Below, piece by piece: positions 26,665 to 36,304 of a stretch of DNA of 64,000 nt. The stretch's first letter is position 1. Each line of letters starts with the position of its first letter. Source of the stretch: Rhizobiaceae bacterium (GTDB taxonomy: Bacteria > Pseudomonadota > Alphaproteobacteria > Rhizobiales > Rhizobiaceae); the NCBI GenBank assembly GCA_028279875.1, contig JANQMU010000024.1:19388-83387 (forward strand). The letters are read 5' to 3'. A model generated the notes under the pieces. That model was not told where the DNA came from. It worked only from the letters and a program-made list of their open reading frames with translations, and searched no databases. Position numbers and translations under genes: made by a program.

Positions 26665-27489
26665 ATGATCGATCTTCACAGCCACATCCTTCCGGCTCTC
26701 GATGATGGCGCTTCAGATCTTCATGAGGCATTGTCGATGGCCCGCATGGCGGTCGATGACGGTATTACGCGTATGGCCTGTACGCCGCATATCGTTCCCG
26801 GGCTTTATGAAAGCAATGATGCAACGAAGATCCGCACGGCAACTGCCGCCCTGCAGACAGCCATTTTCGAAGCGGGCATCGATCTCGATCTGGTCATTGG
26901 CGCCGATGTTCACATTGCACCCGATTTACCGACGACGCTCGGCACGGATCGTGTGCCGACACTGAACGGGACGCGCTATTTTCTGTTTGAACCGACACAT
27001 CATGTGTTGCCGCCACGCCTGGAGGATCTCGCGGCCGGACTGATCGATATCGGTTTTGTTCCGATCGTGACTCATCCCGAGCGGCTGAGCTGGATCGAGC
27101 ATCACTATGACACGATCGAACGGTTGAGTGAGCTGGGCTGTCTCATGCAAATCACAGCCGGGTCGATCACCGGCTCCTTTGGCAAATCGGTGCGCCACCA
27201 TGCCGAGCGGATGCTGGATGAAGGACGCGCCGATATTCTCGCCAGCGATGCACACAATGTCACGCGCCGACCGCCGGTTCTTTCGCGTGCCCGTGATGCC
27301 GTTGCAGAACGCTTGGGCGCCGATGAGGCGAATGCGATGGTTGTCGATCGGCCGGCGGAAATCCTGGCCGACCGACCGGTTGCCCCGATGAACAAAGCGG
27401 TTGAGCCGGAGACCGGCCCACATGTCACGTCGGGGAGAAGGCGGTTCCAACGGTTTTTGCGCAGATGGATGCGGGAGGGCGGAGTCTGA
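26665..27489 (+). CDS. CpsB/CapC-type tyrosine-protein phosphatase (PHP family)
   Basis: 274 residues. PHP-superfamily metal ligands are visible: IDLHSHILPALDDGA at the N-terminus, ACTPHIVPG, VTHPERL and ASDAHNVTRRPP. This is the manganese-dependent CpsB/YwqE family that dephosphorylates the C-terminal tyrosine cluster of the BY-kinase and so sets chain length and output. The kinase is encoded two genes downstream. The 3' end overlaps the export lipoprotein gene by 25 bp. Confidence 0.85.
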   Translation: MIDLHSHILPALDDGASDLHEALSMARMAVDDGITRMACTPHIVPGLYESNDATKIRTATAALQTAIFEAGIDLDLVIGADVHIAPDLPTTLGTDRVPTLNGTRYFLFEPTHHVLPPRLEDLAAGLIDIGFVPIVTHPERLSWIEHHYDTIERLSELGCLMQITAGSITGSFGKSVRHHAERMLDEGRADILASDAHNVTRRPPVLSRARDAVAERLGADEANAMVVDRPAEILADRPVAPMNKAVEPETGPHVTSGRRRFQRFLRRWMREGGV

Positions 27490-28265
27490 CCGGCATTCGT
27501 AAACGGGGTCCAGCCTTCATCCTGCATGGTTTGGTGATCGCGCTTCTCACAGTCGGCACCAGCGCGTGTGTTTCCAGCGGAGAAAATCTCGTTGGAAACC
27601 AGTCGCAGACAACAAGTGGCATGCAAGCAGCGGCTGTACCGGGCGCCAGTGCTGGGGGATTGCGTGTGGTCAGGGAGCTGCCGCCACCTGTTGCGGGAGA
27701 GGATGGCACCGTTCAGCAGATTGCCAGGAACGATGTGCTGGAGATCGACGTCTTTCAGGTCGATCAACTGGACAGGACCGTGCAGGTCGATTCGAGCGGA
27801 TATATCTCATTGCCCCTGATCGGGCGCATCGAGGCGGCCGGCAATTCCCAGGCCGGGCTGGAGCGAAAAATCGCCGATGCCTATGGCAAACGATACCTTC
27901 AGTCACCTCAGGTATCGGTGTTCGTGAAGGAATCCGCCGGCCAGCGCGCCGTCGTGAACGGCCAGGTCAACAAGGCCGGTATCTATCCAGTCACCGCGGA
28001 TTCGACACTCCTGGGCGTCATTTCGCAGGCGGGCGGGGTGAACAAAGTCGGAGATGCTTCCAGGATTTATGTTTACCGGGATTATCCGAATGGCAAACTC
28101 GTGGCGCCCTATAATCTGAAGCAAATCCAGGCCGCGAAGAAGAAGGATCCACCGATTTCCGGCGGCGATGTCATTGTGGTTTTCGCTTCGGGCTCGAGAG
28201 TCGCACTGCAGAACCTGGCAGAAGTGCTGGGTGTCGCACGGACCGCTGCGTTTGTTGTTCCGTGA
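27465..28265 (+). CDS. polysaccharide export outer-membrane lipoprotein (Wza-like)
   Basis: 266 residues. A lipoprotein signal with lipobox-like GTSAC (Cys35) follows a basic start (IRKRG). The Poly_export domain begins RNDVLEIDVFQVDQLDRTV and includes YISLPLIGRIEAAG; an SLBB domain follows (AVVNGQVNKAGIYPVTADST). Such proteins form the outer-membrane channel for the polymer. Shorter than E. coli Wza, with one SLBB, as in rhizobial ExoF-type proteins. The start inside the end of the phosphatase gene has no clear ribosome site, suggesting coupled translation. Confidence 0.84.
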   Translation: MDAGGRSLTGIRKRGPAFILHGLVIALLTVGTSACVSSGENLVGNQSQTTSGMQAAAVPGASAGGLRVVRELPPPVAGEDGTVQQIARNDVLEIDVFQVDQLDRTVQVDSSGYISLPLIGRIEAAGNSQAGLERKIADAYGKRYLQSPQVSVFVKESAGQRAVVNGQVNKAGIYPVTADSTLLGVISQAGGVNKVGDASRIYVYRDYPNGKLVAPYNLKQIQAAKKKDPPISGGDVIVVFASGSRVALQNLAEVLGVARTAAFVVP

Positions 28266-28315
28266 CGATGCGCCGGCCCGGCTGATGCCTGAGATTTTGT
28301 CACATCAAGACAAAC

Positions 28316-30670
28316 ATGCTTAATCGAAACACCCCTCACGACCGGCAGGTTTCCGGCCACGGTGCGCCGGGCCATGGTGACGTGACGCCCTACGCGCCAT
28401 GGTATGGCGGTCCGGGCTATGGCCAGATCTTCGAGGAAGACGATGATGGCATCGATCCGCTGGCGCTGCTGTTTTATGTTCTCAAACACCGTTGGCTGAT
28501 CGCGATTTTGGTGGGCGTGGGCCTGGTTGCCGGCGTTATCTTCACCTGGATGCAGACACCGCTGTACAAAGCGACAACGCAGCTTGAGATTCAGGTGCCT
28601 TCGGCCAAGGTCTTCCGGGATCTTGAGGTGATTTCGGAATCGACTGATTTTCGTGTCTATCTGACCGCGCGCGAGAAACTGAAAAGCCGGTCCCTGGCAC
28701 AACGCGTGGTCTTCGAACTGGGCCTGGCCGACAATATCCGGTTCTTGTTTCCCGCGCCTCAATTTGCGCTTTCCAATCTCTTCGCGCGCGCCTTCGGCTA
28801 TCAATCCGGCGAATCGCTGAGCGATTATGAGCCGGCGGAACGGGAGCAGATGGCCATTGACCGTGTCCGTGGAAACCTCACTGTCGACCTCATCAAGAAC
28901 ACCAGCCTGCTGGCGATCACCTATTCCGATCAAGATCCACGAATGGCCAGCCGTGTGGCCAACGAAATTGCCGCAAGCTACATCGACCAGGGTGTTGACC
29001 AGACCAGCGAGACCTCCGATCTGGCGCGCCAGTTTATCCAGGAACAGGTGGTGCAGGTGAAGGAGAAGCTTCAGGCCTCGGAACAGGCGCTGGTCGATTA
29101 TGCCAAGGCGGAAGGCATCACGGTCACCGGCAGCGAAATGTCGCTGATCGCCTCGAATATCGAGGAGATCAACAAGGCCCTTTCAGCGGCCATACAGGAG
29201 CGGCTGGACCATGCCCGGCTTGTCCAGCAGATCGAGGCCGGACGCGGTGCCAGCTTACCCCAGGTTCTGGAGAGTTCCGGTATCGAAAAACTCAAACAGC
29301 GAGTGGCTGAACTGAGCGCTGAATACCAGCAAAAGCGGTCGCTCATGAAGCCGGATTTTCCGGAAATGCGACAGCTGCAGGCGCAGATCAGGGAACTGAA
29401 CAAACAGATCAACGACGCGATTGAAGTCGTTACCAGTTCGATCCGGCTGAAACACGATGAGGCGATCGCCAAAGAGGCGGACCTTGAGGCAAAACTCGAC
29501 GAGCTGGAGGGCGAGCAGGCGACCTTTCAGGACAAGAACATCCAGTATACGATTCTGAAGCGTGAGGTCGATTCCAACCGTTCGCAATATGATACGCTTA
29601 TCGGCAAGCTGAATGAGGTCGGAGTCGGCTCCGCGCTCAAGCGCGAAAACACTGCGATTGTCGATGCTGCCATACCGCCGGGTGCGCCCTACTCACCCAG
29701 CCTGAAGCGCAATCTCGCCCTGTCGCTGGTGCTGTCACTGGTGATCGCCGGCGCCGTCATTTACCTGCTCGAACTGCTCAACAATACATTTTCCAACCCG
29801 GACCAGATTGAAACCGAGCTCAAACTGCCGGTGCTTGGCATTGTGCCGATGGTCGAAGATGAAAACATGGCGGAGCAATTGTCCAATCAGCAATCGGCGC
29901 TGGCGGAGGCCTATCGCTCGCTGCGCACATCGCTGCAGTTTACCGGCACCGACGGGCATCCGCGATCCTTGCTGGTAACGAGTTCCGAGCCCGCGGAGGG
30001 CAAATCGACCACTGCATTCAAACTGGCGCAGGATTTCGGCACTCTCAACCTTCGGGTCCTGATTATCGATGCGGATTTGCGCAAACCCAACCTGCATATC
30101 CGCTTCGGCACCGACAATGTGATCGGCCTTTCCAACCTGCTGACCAACACCGTGCGCAGGGACGATCTGCAGAAGATCTTCCGGCCGACGCGGTTTGCCA
30201 ATGTGACCTTCCTCAGTGCCGGCACGATCCCGCCAAACCCTCCGGATCTTCTGTCATCACCGAAAATGGCGATGCTGCTGCAGGCCTGCACCGAGCGCTA
30301 CGATATCGTCATCCTCGACAGCCCGCCCGTTATGGGCCTGTCGGATTCGCCGATTCTCGCCAGGATCGTCGAAGGGTCACTGTTGGTGGTGTCCGCCAAC
30401 CAGGTCAGCCGCAAATCGAGCCAGTCGGCCCTCAAACGGCTGAAAACCGTCGGTGGCCATGTCTTTGGCGCCAGCTTGACGAAATTCTCGGTCAACAAAT
30501 TCGAATATGCCTATGCCTATCGGTACATGTCCGAAGGCTATTACACGCTGAATGACGAAAGCGGGCATCAGGGAGCACATCATGTTCGCCGTGACCATCC
30601 GGTTGAAGCGATACGCGCTCATATGCGTCGCGCTGGCGACCTTGTGCGCAATCGCCTTAACAGGGCTTAG
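28316..30670 (+). CDS. Wzc-like polysaccharide co-polymerase / BY-tyrosine kinase
   Basis: 784 residues. A Wzz domain starts after TM1 (WLIAILVGVGLVAGVIFTW), followed by a long periplasmic coiled coil, TM2 (LALSLVLSLVIAGAVIYLLE), then the cytoplasmic BY-kinase. Walker A is SSEPAEGKSTT (Lys563), Walker A' is VLIIDADLRKPN and Walker B is VILDSPPVMG. The C-terminus has a tyrosine cluster, FEYAYAYRYMSEGYYTL (about residues 730-746), the autophosphorylation site. It controls polymer length and links to the Wza-like channel; CpsB reverses its phosphorylation. The 3' end overlaps the next gene by 89 bp. Confidence 0.88.
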   Translation: MLNRNTPHDRQVSGHGAPGHGDVTPYAPWYGGPGYGQIFEEDDDGIDPLALLFYVLKHRWLIAILVGVGLVAGVIFTWMQTPLYKATTQLEIQVPSAKVFRDLEVISESTDFRVYLTAREKLKSRSLAQRVVFELGLADNIRFLFPAPQFALSNLFARAFGYQSGESLSDYEPAEREQMAIDRVRGNLTVDLIKNTSLLAITYSDQDPRMASRVANEIAASYIDQGVDQTSETSDLARQFIQEQVVQVKEKLQASEQALVDYAKAEGITVTGSEMSLIASNIEEINKALSAAIQERLDHARLVQQIEAGRGASLPQVLESSGIEKLKQRVAELSAEYQQKRSLMKPDFPEMRQLQAQIRELNKQINDAIEVVTSSIRLKHDEAIAKEADLEAKLDELEGEQATFQDKNIQYTILKREVDSNRSQYDTLIGKLNEVGVGSALKRENTAIVDAAIPPGAPYSPSLKRNLALSLVLSLVIAGAVIYLLELLNNTFSNPDQIETELKLPVLGIVPMVEDENMAEQLSNQQSALAEAYRSLRTSLQFTGTDGHPRSLLVTSSEPAEGKSTTAFKLAQDFGTLNLRVLIIDADLRKPNLHIRFGTDNVIGLSNLLTNTVRRDDLQKIFRPTRFANVTFLSAGTIPPNPPDLLSSPKMAMLLQACTERYDIVILDSPPVMGLSDSPILARIVEGSLLVVSANQVSRKSSQSALKRLKTVGGHVFGASLTKFSVNKFEYAYAYRYMSEGYYTLNDESGHQGAHHVRRDHPVEAIRAHMRRAGDLVRNRLNRA

Positions 30671-31829
30671 CGCGATTTATCAGACCATTCAGCCGCAGCG
30701 GGCTCTCAGCCTCAACCCCTTCAACAGCAGGGCAAGCATCGCGCTGCTTGCCAATGGGCTGACCGGGACAGACCCCCTGTCGCAACTGCCTGCGCTGGAC
30801 AAGGTTGCTCAAGACGCCATCCGGCACGCTCCGATCCATGCGCTCGCCTATGGTCTGCTGGGTGAAATCCGGTTGGGTCAGGGTGAGCGACAGACCGCCG
30901 ATGCGCTGTTCGATGTGGCCCTGTCTCTCTCGCGGACGGAGGCCAACTCCTTGCAGCGCACGCTGGTGCGCGCCATCGAGGATGGTGACCACGCCGCCGC
31001 CATGGAAAAGCTCGATATCTTCTTCCGGCGCTGGCCAACGCATTTTTCCTCCTTTGCGCCCGCCATCCCGCAGCTTCTGCGCACGCCGGACGGATATGAG
31101 ACCGTGTTGTCGACGCTGGCGGCGGAGCCGCCCTGGCGTTCGCAACTGCTGGGCTTTCTTGACCGGGACCCTGGGTCGATTGATCTTGCCTACCGCCTGC
31201 AACTGGACCTGAACAGCAATGTGGGCGAAACCCGGCCGCGCGAAATCGGCAGTACATTGTCGAGTTTGCTGCGCAACAAACGGTATGACCAGGCCTATCG
31301 TCTTTTCCTTCTGACCTTGAACGAGAGAGATCGGACGCATTATGGCTATGTGTTCAACGGCGGTTTCGATCTCGAACCCTCCGGCCGGCCGTTCGACTGG
31401 GCGCTGGCAAGCCAACCGGGTGTCAACGTGTCCCGTGAAGCACGGGACACAGGGGACGGCGAGGATTTCAGACTGAAATTGCGGTTTCTCGGCAAGCCGG
31501 TGAAACAGATCAATGTTGGTCAGTCTATCTATCTGCCGGCCGGGCACTACAGGCTGGCCGTCAACATCGATGCCTCCGATCTCAAAATCCCGAAAGGGCT
31601 CAACTTCAATCTCCATTGCATCGACCCACGGCGAGACGTCGTCCGGATCAATATTCTGCCCGGGAGTTACCGGGACGAGACTTTGCAGACGGAGTTCACC
31701 CTGCCTGACAGCACGTGCAGGATGTTCAGGCTCGCGATGGGGACCGATCTCATTGCCGAGAGCTTCCGCTACCGCTATTCGGGCACTCTTGACATTGCCA
31801 ATGTGTCGATCAGACGAACCGGCCCTTGA
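30582..31829 (+). CDS. membrane-anchored TPR-like protein of unknown function in the exopolysaccharide locus
   Basis: 415 residues from the ATG at 30582, which has GGGAG at good spacing. One N-terminal membrane helix (YALICVALATLCAIALTGLSA) is followed by a helical, TPR-like region (SIALLANGL, ALAYGLLGEIRLGQGERQTADALFDVALSL) and a C-terminal beta-sandwich-like part with FNGGFDLEPSGRPFDWAL, a carbohydrate-binding-module-like opening also seen in polysaccharide-locus proteins. The gene starts inside the last 89 bp of the BY-kinase gene. Likely periplasmic; it may chaperone the polymer or polymerase, but I do not recognise a specific family. Confidence 0.65.
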   Translation: MFAVTIRLKRYALICVALATLCAIALTGLSAIYQTIQPQRALSLNPFNSRASIALLANGLTGTDPLSQLPALDKVAQDAIRHAPIHALAYGLLGEIRLGQGERQTADALFDVALSLSRTEANSLQRTLVRAIEDGDHAAAMEKLDIFFRRWPTHFSSFAPAIPQLLRTPDGYETVLSTLAAEPPWRSQLLGFLDRDPGSIDLAYRLQLDLNSNVGETRPREIGSTLSSLLRNKRYDQAYRLFLLTLNERDRTHYGYVFNGGFDLEPSGRPFDWALASQPGVNVSREARDTGDGEDFRLKLRFLGKPVKQINVGQSIYLPAGHYRLAVNIDASDLKIPKGLNFNLHCIDPRRDVVRINILPGSYRDETLQTEFTLPDSTCRMFRLAMGTDLIAESFRYRYSGTLDIANVSIRRTGP

Positions 31830-33067
31830 GGGAGACGCAGCTATCGGAGATCGACAAATATCTGCTGGGTATCACGCTGGTGCTGGCCCTCGTTCTTGGC
31901 GGAGGAACGGGCACCGGCCTTTTGACGGACACCGTAATACAGCTCGTGGCGGTCGTCACATCGACGTTTGTCTGCCTGCGCCGCATTGACAGGCCGATCG
32001 ACCGACGGGTTTTCTGGTTCATGGTGGCGGCCGGCCTGGCCATCGTCCTACAGCTTCTGCCCGTTGCGACCGAGACCACGCGCGCGACACAGGGGATTCT
32101 CCCGCGAAAAGTTCCAATATCCGGCCTCGAACCGTCCACCATCGGCCTGGGCGTCGGCCGAACGGTCGAGGTTGCCGGTTACTTCCTGACGCTTTGCCTG
32201 TTTCTCACCGCGGTTCTGAAGCTGCGTTTCGATCAGGCGTATGGCCTGATTCCGTTCTTTCTTGCCGGCGTCGTGCTCAACCTCACCGCCGGGCTAATCC
32301 AGTATTCCTATTCCGGCCGGGCAATCGTCACCGACCTCTTCTCATACGATCTCAAGGCGGGGTTCTTCGTCAATGTCAATCACTATTCAAGCCTGATTTT
32401 CACGTCGATCCCCATTGCCGTCCTCTATTTCATCGAAACCAACCGCCTGCTGGTCCTGGCGGTCTATATTATTTCGGCCCTGCTTATCCTGCTCGCCGCC
32501 GGTTCGGCGGCCGGCGTTCTTATCGGCCTTGCCATCACCGTTTTGAGTTTCGTGGTGCTTTTCCAGCGCAACCGCGCTGGCATCCTGTCGGTGCTGGGCG
32601 GAACGGTAATTCTCGGAATCTACTCGGTCGGCGTCTGGGCGCGCCTTCAGGCGGAAACACTGCATTTGGGGTTTGGACGGCTGGAGGTTGCCCGTACCAC
32701 GCTGGACGGTATAGGGGACAATATCCCATTTGGGATTGGCTATGGCAATTTCGTGACCGGTTATCCCAGCTATGAAAAGAGCGAGATGATCTTCCGCACC
32801 TATGTCAATCATGCCCACAATGAATATCTTGAGCTGGTCTTTGAGGGTGGCCTGTTGGCCGCCGTTTTGATTGCTGTCTTTTTGGTGCTATTCGGGCATC
32901 GGGTGTTTCAAACAATCCAGTGGCCGCTTCAAAGGGCTGCGACGCTGGCCATTTTGTTCATCCTCATCCACAGCGTGGTTGACTACCCGTTGCGCACGCT
33001 GGGTGTCGCGGTGCCGTTTACCCTGTTCCTGGCATTTCTGTTTCATCGTGGCCCAGGCAGGTGCTGA
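31826..33067 (+). CDS. O-antigen ligase/polymerase-like membrane protein (Wzy_C)
   Basis: 413 residues with about eleven hydrophobic helices. The Wzy_C signature lies in the large periplasmic loop and following helix: GIGYGNFVTGYPSYE and NHAHNEYLELVFEGGLLA, where the H-N-E-Y-L motif is typical of WaaL/Wzy_C proteins. It polymerises or ligates lipid-linked repeat units in the periplasm. The TTG start at 31826 overlaps the upstream stop (TTGA). A second, unrelated polymerase-like gene lies at 38465-39850, so this could be a polymerase, ligase or the product of an earlier version of the locus. Confidence 0.8.
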   Translation: MRETQLSEIDKYLLGITLVLALVLGGGTGTGLLTDTVIQLVAVVTSTFVCLRRIDRPIDRRVFWFMVAAGLAIVLQLLPVATETTRATQGILPRKVPISGLEPSTIGLGVGRTVEVAGYFLTLCLFLTAVLKLRFDQAYGLIPFFLAGVVLNLTAGLIQYSYSGRAIVTDLFSYDLKAGFFVNVNHYSSLIFTSIPIAVLYFIETNRLLVLAVYIISALLILLAAGSAAGVLIGLAITVLSFVVLFQRNRAGILSVLGGTVILGIYSVGVWARLQAETLHLGFGRLEVARTTLDGIGDNIPFGIGYGNFVTGYPSYEKSEMIFRTYVNHAHNEYLELVFEGGLLAAVLIAVFLVLFGHRVFQTIQWPLQRAATLAILFILIHSVVDYPLRTLGVAVPFTLFLAFLFHRGPGRC

Positions 33068-33204
33068 TTTTCAAGCACTGTGTGGAAGTCACAGCGCTTC
33101 AAACAAAGGCGAATGAGATTTTGATGTTGCGATGTCGGTGCTGATCCTGACCTTTCTCCCGAAGTCCGGGCCATTGCGCATTGGAGTTTTCCACCTTTAG
33201 AGCA

Positions 33205-33885
33205 ATGGATGGAGATTACGTTCAATACGGATGCGGGTTGTCATGTCCGGATGGGTGGCTGAACTTTGACGCTTCGCCGCGCGTGAGGATTGAGAAAAGC
33301 TTCGTTCTTGGAAGTTTGTTCCGGGTCTCTGGCAAAGTATTGTTCCCGCCGAGCGTGAGGTACGGCGATATCGTCCGCGGCCTTCCAGTGCCCGAGCGAT
33401 CTGCCAAGGCCGTTTACTGCAGCCATGTACTTGAGCACATAGACCGCTACAGCGTCGCCACTGCATTGAAGAATACACTTGAGATGCTGGTACCTGGAGG
33501 CGTGTTCCGATTGGTGGTTCCTGATCTTTTGTGGCGTGCCGAGTCATTTGTGAAGCAAGGCCGAAACGGTAGTTGCGGAGCGGCCGACGACTTTATGCGA
33601 CGAAGCCATTTGGGGAGGGAGGCGCCAAGCACCGGAATCATTCGACGCGCGCATTTGTTGTTCGGTAACTCTGATCATCGGTGGATGTACGATGAGGCGA
33701 CCATGCGCGCTTTGCTGACTGACGCAGGTTTTGAATCGATCCGGCGGTGCGAATTTGGAGATTCAGAAGACCCGATGTTTGCATTGGTCGAGAACAAAGC
33801 CCGGTTCATAGATGAGGGCAACAAAGAGCTTGCCCTTGAGGCAAAGCGGCCAATGTGGAGCCCTGAGCGGGACATCGGCCAATGA
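33205..33885 (+). CDS. class I SAM-dependent methyltransferase-like protein
   Basis: 226 residues from the ATG at 33205; an in-frame TTG at 33181 would add eight residues. It begins YVQYGCGLSCPDGWLNFDAS, matching polysaccharide-locus methyltransferases that start with an L-G-C-G motif and W-x-N-x-D. YCSHVLEHI and LVPGGVFRLVVPDL are motif IV/post-motif segments. The G-x-G loop is reduced (YGCG). It shares a 4-bp overlap with the next gene. Substrate unknown; may modify a sugar of the repeat unit. Confidence 0.72.
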   Translation: MDGDYVQYGCGLSCPDGWLNFDASPRVRIEKSFVLGSLFRVSGKVLFPPSVRYGDIVRGLPVPERSAKAVYCSHVLEHIDRYSVATALKNTLEMLVPGGVFRLVVPDLLWRAESFVKQGRNGSCGAADDFMRRSHLGREAPSTGIIRRAHLLFGNSDHRWMYDEATMRALLTDAGFESIRRCEFGDSEDPMFALVENKARFIDEGNKELALEAKRPMWSPERDIGQ

Positions 33886-34604
33886 GTATCTTTCAAAAAC
33901 TCATCTCGGGCGGAGACGGTCGCCGGTCACGCTTCCACACCGCAGACGACATGTTTATTGGATTGGGTGACGTGGTCACGCAGACGCCTCTTGTCCTGGG
34001 ACAGAAACTGCGGAACCGGCTTGCCGGTCGCCGCCCCGAAACGCCTTGGTGGCCACTTCCCGCGATCGAGGCGGTCGAGAAAAAACTGTCCCGCGACATG
34101 ACGGCGATTGAGTTCGGGTCCGGCAGTTCTACACTTTGGATCGCGAGACGTGTTCGCTCCCTGATTGCTCGCGAGCACGATGCCCATTGGGCCGAAATCA
34201 CGCGGAAGCGATTGGAAGCTGGTGGGTTGAGCAATTGCGAAATTCAACATCGCACCGGAGGAAACTACTACGCGTTGGATAGGGATCAGCGTTTCGACTT
34301 CGCTGTCGTCGATGGCCAATTCCGTTGGAAATGCCTCGAGACCCTGTCGGAGAGAATGGAGCCAGGTGGATTGATCTATTTCGACAACTCTGACAGTGAC
34401 AAGGACGCCCATCACTACAGTGCCTATGGCCTGGAAGGTTCCCATCACGCTCAGGCCGTCGTGCGCGATCTCGAACATAGCCATACTGTACGGGTCGAGA
34501 TTGTCCACGGAATGATCAATGGCGAACTCTTTGCGGGGTCCGCCATGCTGATTTCGTTTGACGCGGAAACAACACCGCAGGCAGGCTGGCAGATTTGGCG
34601 GTAG
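33882..34604 (+). CDS. SAM-dependent methyltransferase-like protein
   Basis: 240 residues. A Rossmann methyltransferase motif I is visible (AIEFGSGSSTLWIAR), followed by an acidic end of strand 2 (LIAREHDAHWAEI) and motif IV-like FDFAVVDGQFRWKCLE, then PGGLIYFDNSD. It starts on the stop codon of the previous methyltransferase (ATGA). The pair sits between the core module and the ugd pseudogene. Role: likely decoration of the polymer; no specific substrate can be named. Confidence 0.68.
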   Translation: MSIFQKLISGGDGRRSRFHTADDMFIGLGDVVTQTPLVLGQKLRNRLAGRRPETPWWPLPAIEAVEKKLSRDMTAIEFGSGSSTLWIARRVRSLIAREHDAHWAEITRKRLEAGGLSNCEIQHRTGGNYYALDRDQRFDFAVVDGQFRWKCLETLSERMEPGGLIYFDNSDSDKDAHHYSAYGLEGSHHAQAVVRDLEHSHTVRVEIVHGMINGELFAGSAMLISFDAETTPQAGWQIWR

Positions 34605-34707
34605 AGGCAAAGCAGACTTTCAAGATTCCGGCTCGATGATGGCGCGCGCTGCCGCTTGGCATCATTCACCAGCCAGCAATCGCTCACATTGTGATGGAAG
34701 GACAGTT

Positions 34708-35206
34708 ATGAGCATTGCGATAATTGGTGCGGGATATGTCGGCCTTGTCTCAGGCGCTTGCTTTGGCCGATTTTGGCCATCATGTGACCCTTGTCGACAA
34801 AAATGAAGACAAGCTGAACACGTTGAGGGCGGGCCTCATCCTAGTCTATTGACCTGGCCTTGAGCCCATGGTGCATGCCAATGCCGACTAGGACGGCCAA
34901 GCTTCACCGATGATCTTGTGGGGGACGGCGATCAAGGATTTCAAACGGCCCGACCGCACAGTGGTTGGGACCAATGACGACCGGGCGTTTGCGGTGATGA
35001 ATGAGATTTACCGGCCGCTGTTTCTCAATGCAGCGTTGATGCTCTCCATGGATCGGCGGAACGCAGAACTGACCAAATATGCCGGCAGCGTCTTTCTGGC
35101 AGTGAAGATCACCTATATCAATGAGATGGCGAGGCGATTGTCGGATGGATTAAGGGGCAAACGGCCGGTCAGTCGCTGCTTTGCGCCAAGTATATGGCGT
35201 CACTGA
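34708..35206 (+). pseudogene. ugd: UDP-glucose 6-dehydrogenase remnant
   Basis: The 5' part reads MSIAIIGAGYVGLVSGACF, the Rossmann start of UDP-glucose 6-dehydrogenase. An extra G near 34765 shifts the frame; the expected ADFGHHVTLVDKNEDKL continues in another frame. Two in-frame stops follow (34850-34852 and 34889-34891). After TDDL about 90 residues are missing and the sequence resumes as TAIKDFKRPDRTVVGTNDD ... ELTKYAGSVFLAVKITYINE, the family middle. The C-terminal half is absent. About 500 bp of an expected 1.3 kb remain. The enzyme would have supplied UDP-glucuronate to the locus. Confidence 0.88.
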
Positions 35207-35543
35207 AAATAGGCTTATTGCATTGGTCTGCAGTGCCGCGTTCGCAATGCCCGCTCTCCGGCTCCGCGCCACCTTGACCTGCACACAAGATCATGACGAT
35301 ATATCCGGGCTTTTCCTATTTCCAAGCCGTCTTCTGATCATCGAATCTACTGGGCGATGCAAGCATTTGCGTGTGGACCGCTTCTGTTTGGGTGCTGGAG
35401 TGTTATAGAAACCCTCTTTATGCATATCGGGGCAAAGATCTGATCACCGTCTGCAGTGTGAATTTGGCAGTTCGTTGGTGTTTTATTCGCTGCAATCAAG
35501 GTTGTCTCGACCGGTCTGCCGCCTGGGCTCAATTACACGCTCG
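35207..35543. other. non-coding stretch after the ugd remnant
   Basis: 337 bp with no recognisable gene, insertion sequence end, or strong hairpin. The 3' end may include an upstream extension of the acyltransferase (in-frame TTG at 35475), but the family similarity starts at 35544. It looks like deletion debris at a recombination junction. Confidence 0.5.
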
Positions 35544-36110
35544 ATGACGCCAAAGCTCTGGCGTCTGAAAGGTCGTATCGTTCGGCTGACCGGGCCACTG
35601 TTCTTCCGGCAGGTTGGTCCTGGCACGATGTTCACGGGGCGCGTTCGGTGGCCGATGCCCCGTCGCAATGTTGTCATTGGCAGGGACTGCATGATCGGCC
35701 ACGAAGTCCTGTTTCATACTGGACGCGATGGGACAATTACTCTAGGAGACGGGACGAGCCTGAATACAGGCTGTCACCTCGTAGCGAATTTGGCTATTAC
35801 CATCGGATCCAACGTTGCCATCGGCGAGTACGTGAGCATTCGAGATCAAGACCACCGATTCACGCCTCGGACTGGTGTGCGAGGACAGCGGTTCCGGGTA
35901 AAACCGGTGATCATCGAGGACAATGTCTGGATCGGGCGCGGTGTTCATTTGGGCCCCGGTAGCCACATCCGTTCGGGGTCCATTGTGGCGGCTAACTCCG
36001 TAGTCCGAGGATCGCATCCAGCCTGCTCGCTGATCGCAGGAGTGCCGGCGTCGGTCCGCCGCACCATACGACCTGACGGATCGATGCAACAGCCAGATGT
36101 CTGGGACTGA
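35544..36110 (+). CDS. left-handed beta-helix (hexapeptide repeat) acyltransferase
   Basis: 188 residues from the ATG at 35544. Hexapeptide-repeat turns run from VVIGRDCMIGHEVLF through ITLGDGTSLNTG, ITIGSNVAIGEYVSIRDQDH to VIIEDNVWIGRGVHLGPG, the WbbJ/maltose-acetyltransferase family. The H in RDQDHRFTP is the usual catalytic histidine. It transfers acetyl or another acyl group to a sugar of the repeat unit. A longer form from TTG 35475 is possible but lacks a ribosome site and family similarity in the added part. Confidence 0.8.
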   Translation: MTPKLWRLKGRIVRLTGPLFFRQVGPGTMFTGRVRWPMPRRNVVIGRDCMIGHEVLFHTGRDGTITLGDGTSLNTGCHLVANLAITIGSNVAIGEYVSIRDQDHRFTPRTGVRGQRFRVKPVIIEDNVWIGRGVHLGPGSHIRSGSIVAANSVVRGSHPACSLIAGVPASVRRTIRPDGSMQQPDVWD

Positions 36111-36304
36111 AAGTGCAGGGCCCGCATCGCTTGCGCCTTGAACGGTTGCGGGCGACGTCACTGGTAGTTCCCTGCGCGCTTGGCGCGGAGGGTGCTTTCT
36201 GACCGGACTCTGAGCATTTACTCCCTTAGCAATAGTGGGATGTATCAATAGCATGGGCCTGATTTGACCACACCACACCGATTTTCTTGCGGCATTGGGA
36301 GATT

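Noticed and set aside
32724..32738. ATCCCATTTGGGAT palindrome inside the Wzy_C-type gene
   Set aside because: Lies within the conserved coding segment DNIPFGIGYGN; lacks the fourth C/G pair of the two intergenic sites, so probably chance.
33605..33618. CATTTGGGGA inside a methyltransferase gene, resembling the TCCCCATWTRGGGAAT sites
   Set aside because: Only half of the dyad is present and it encodes ordinary residues; intragenic and not palindromic.
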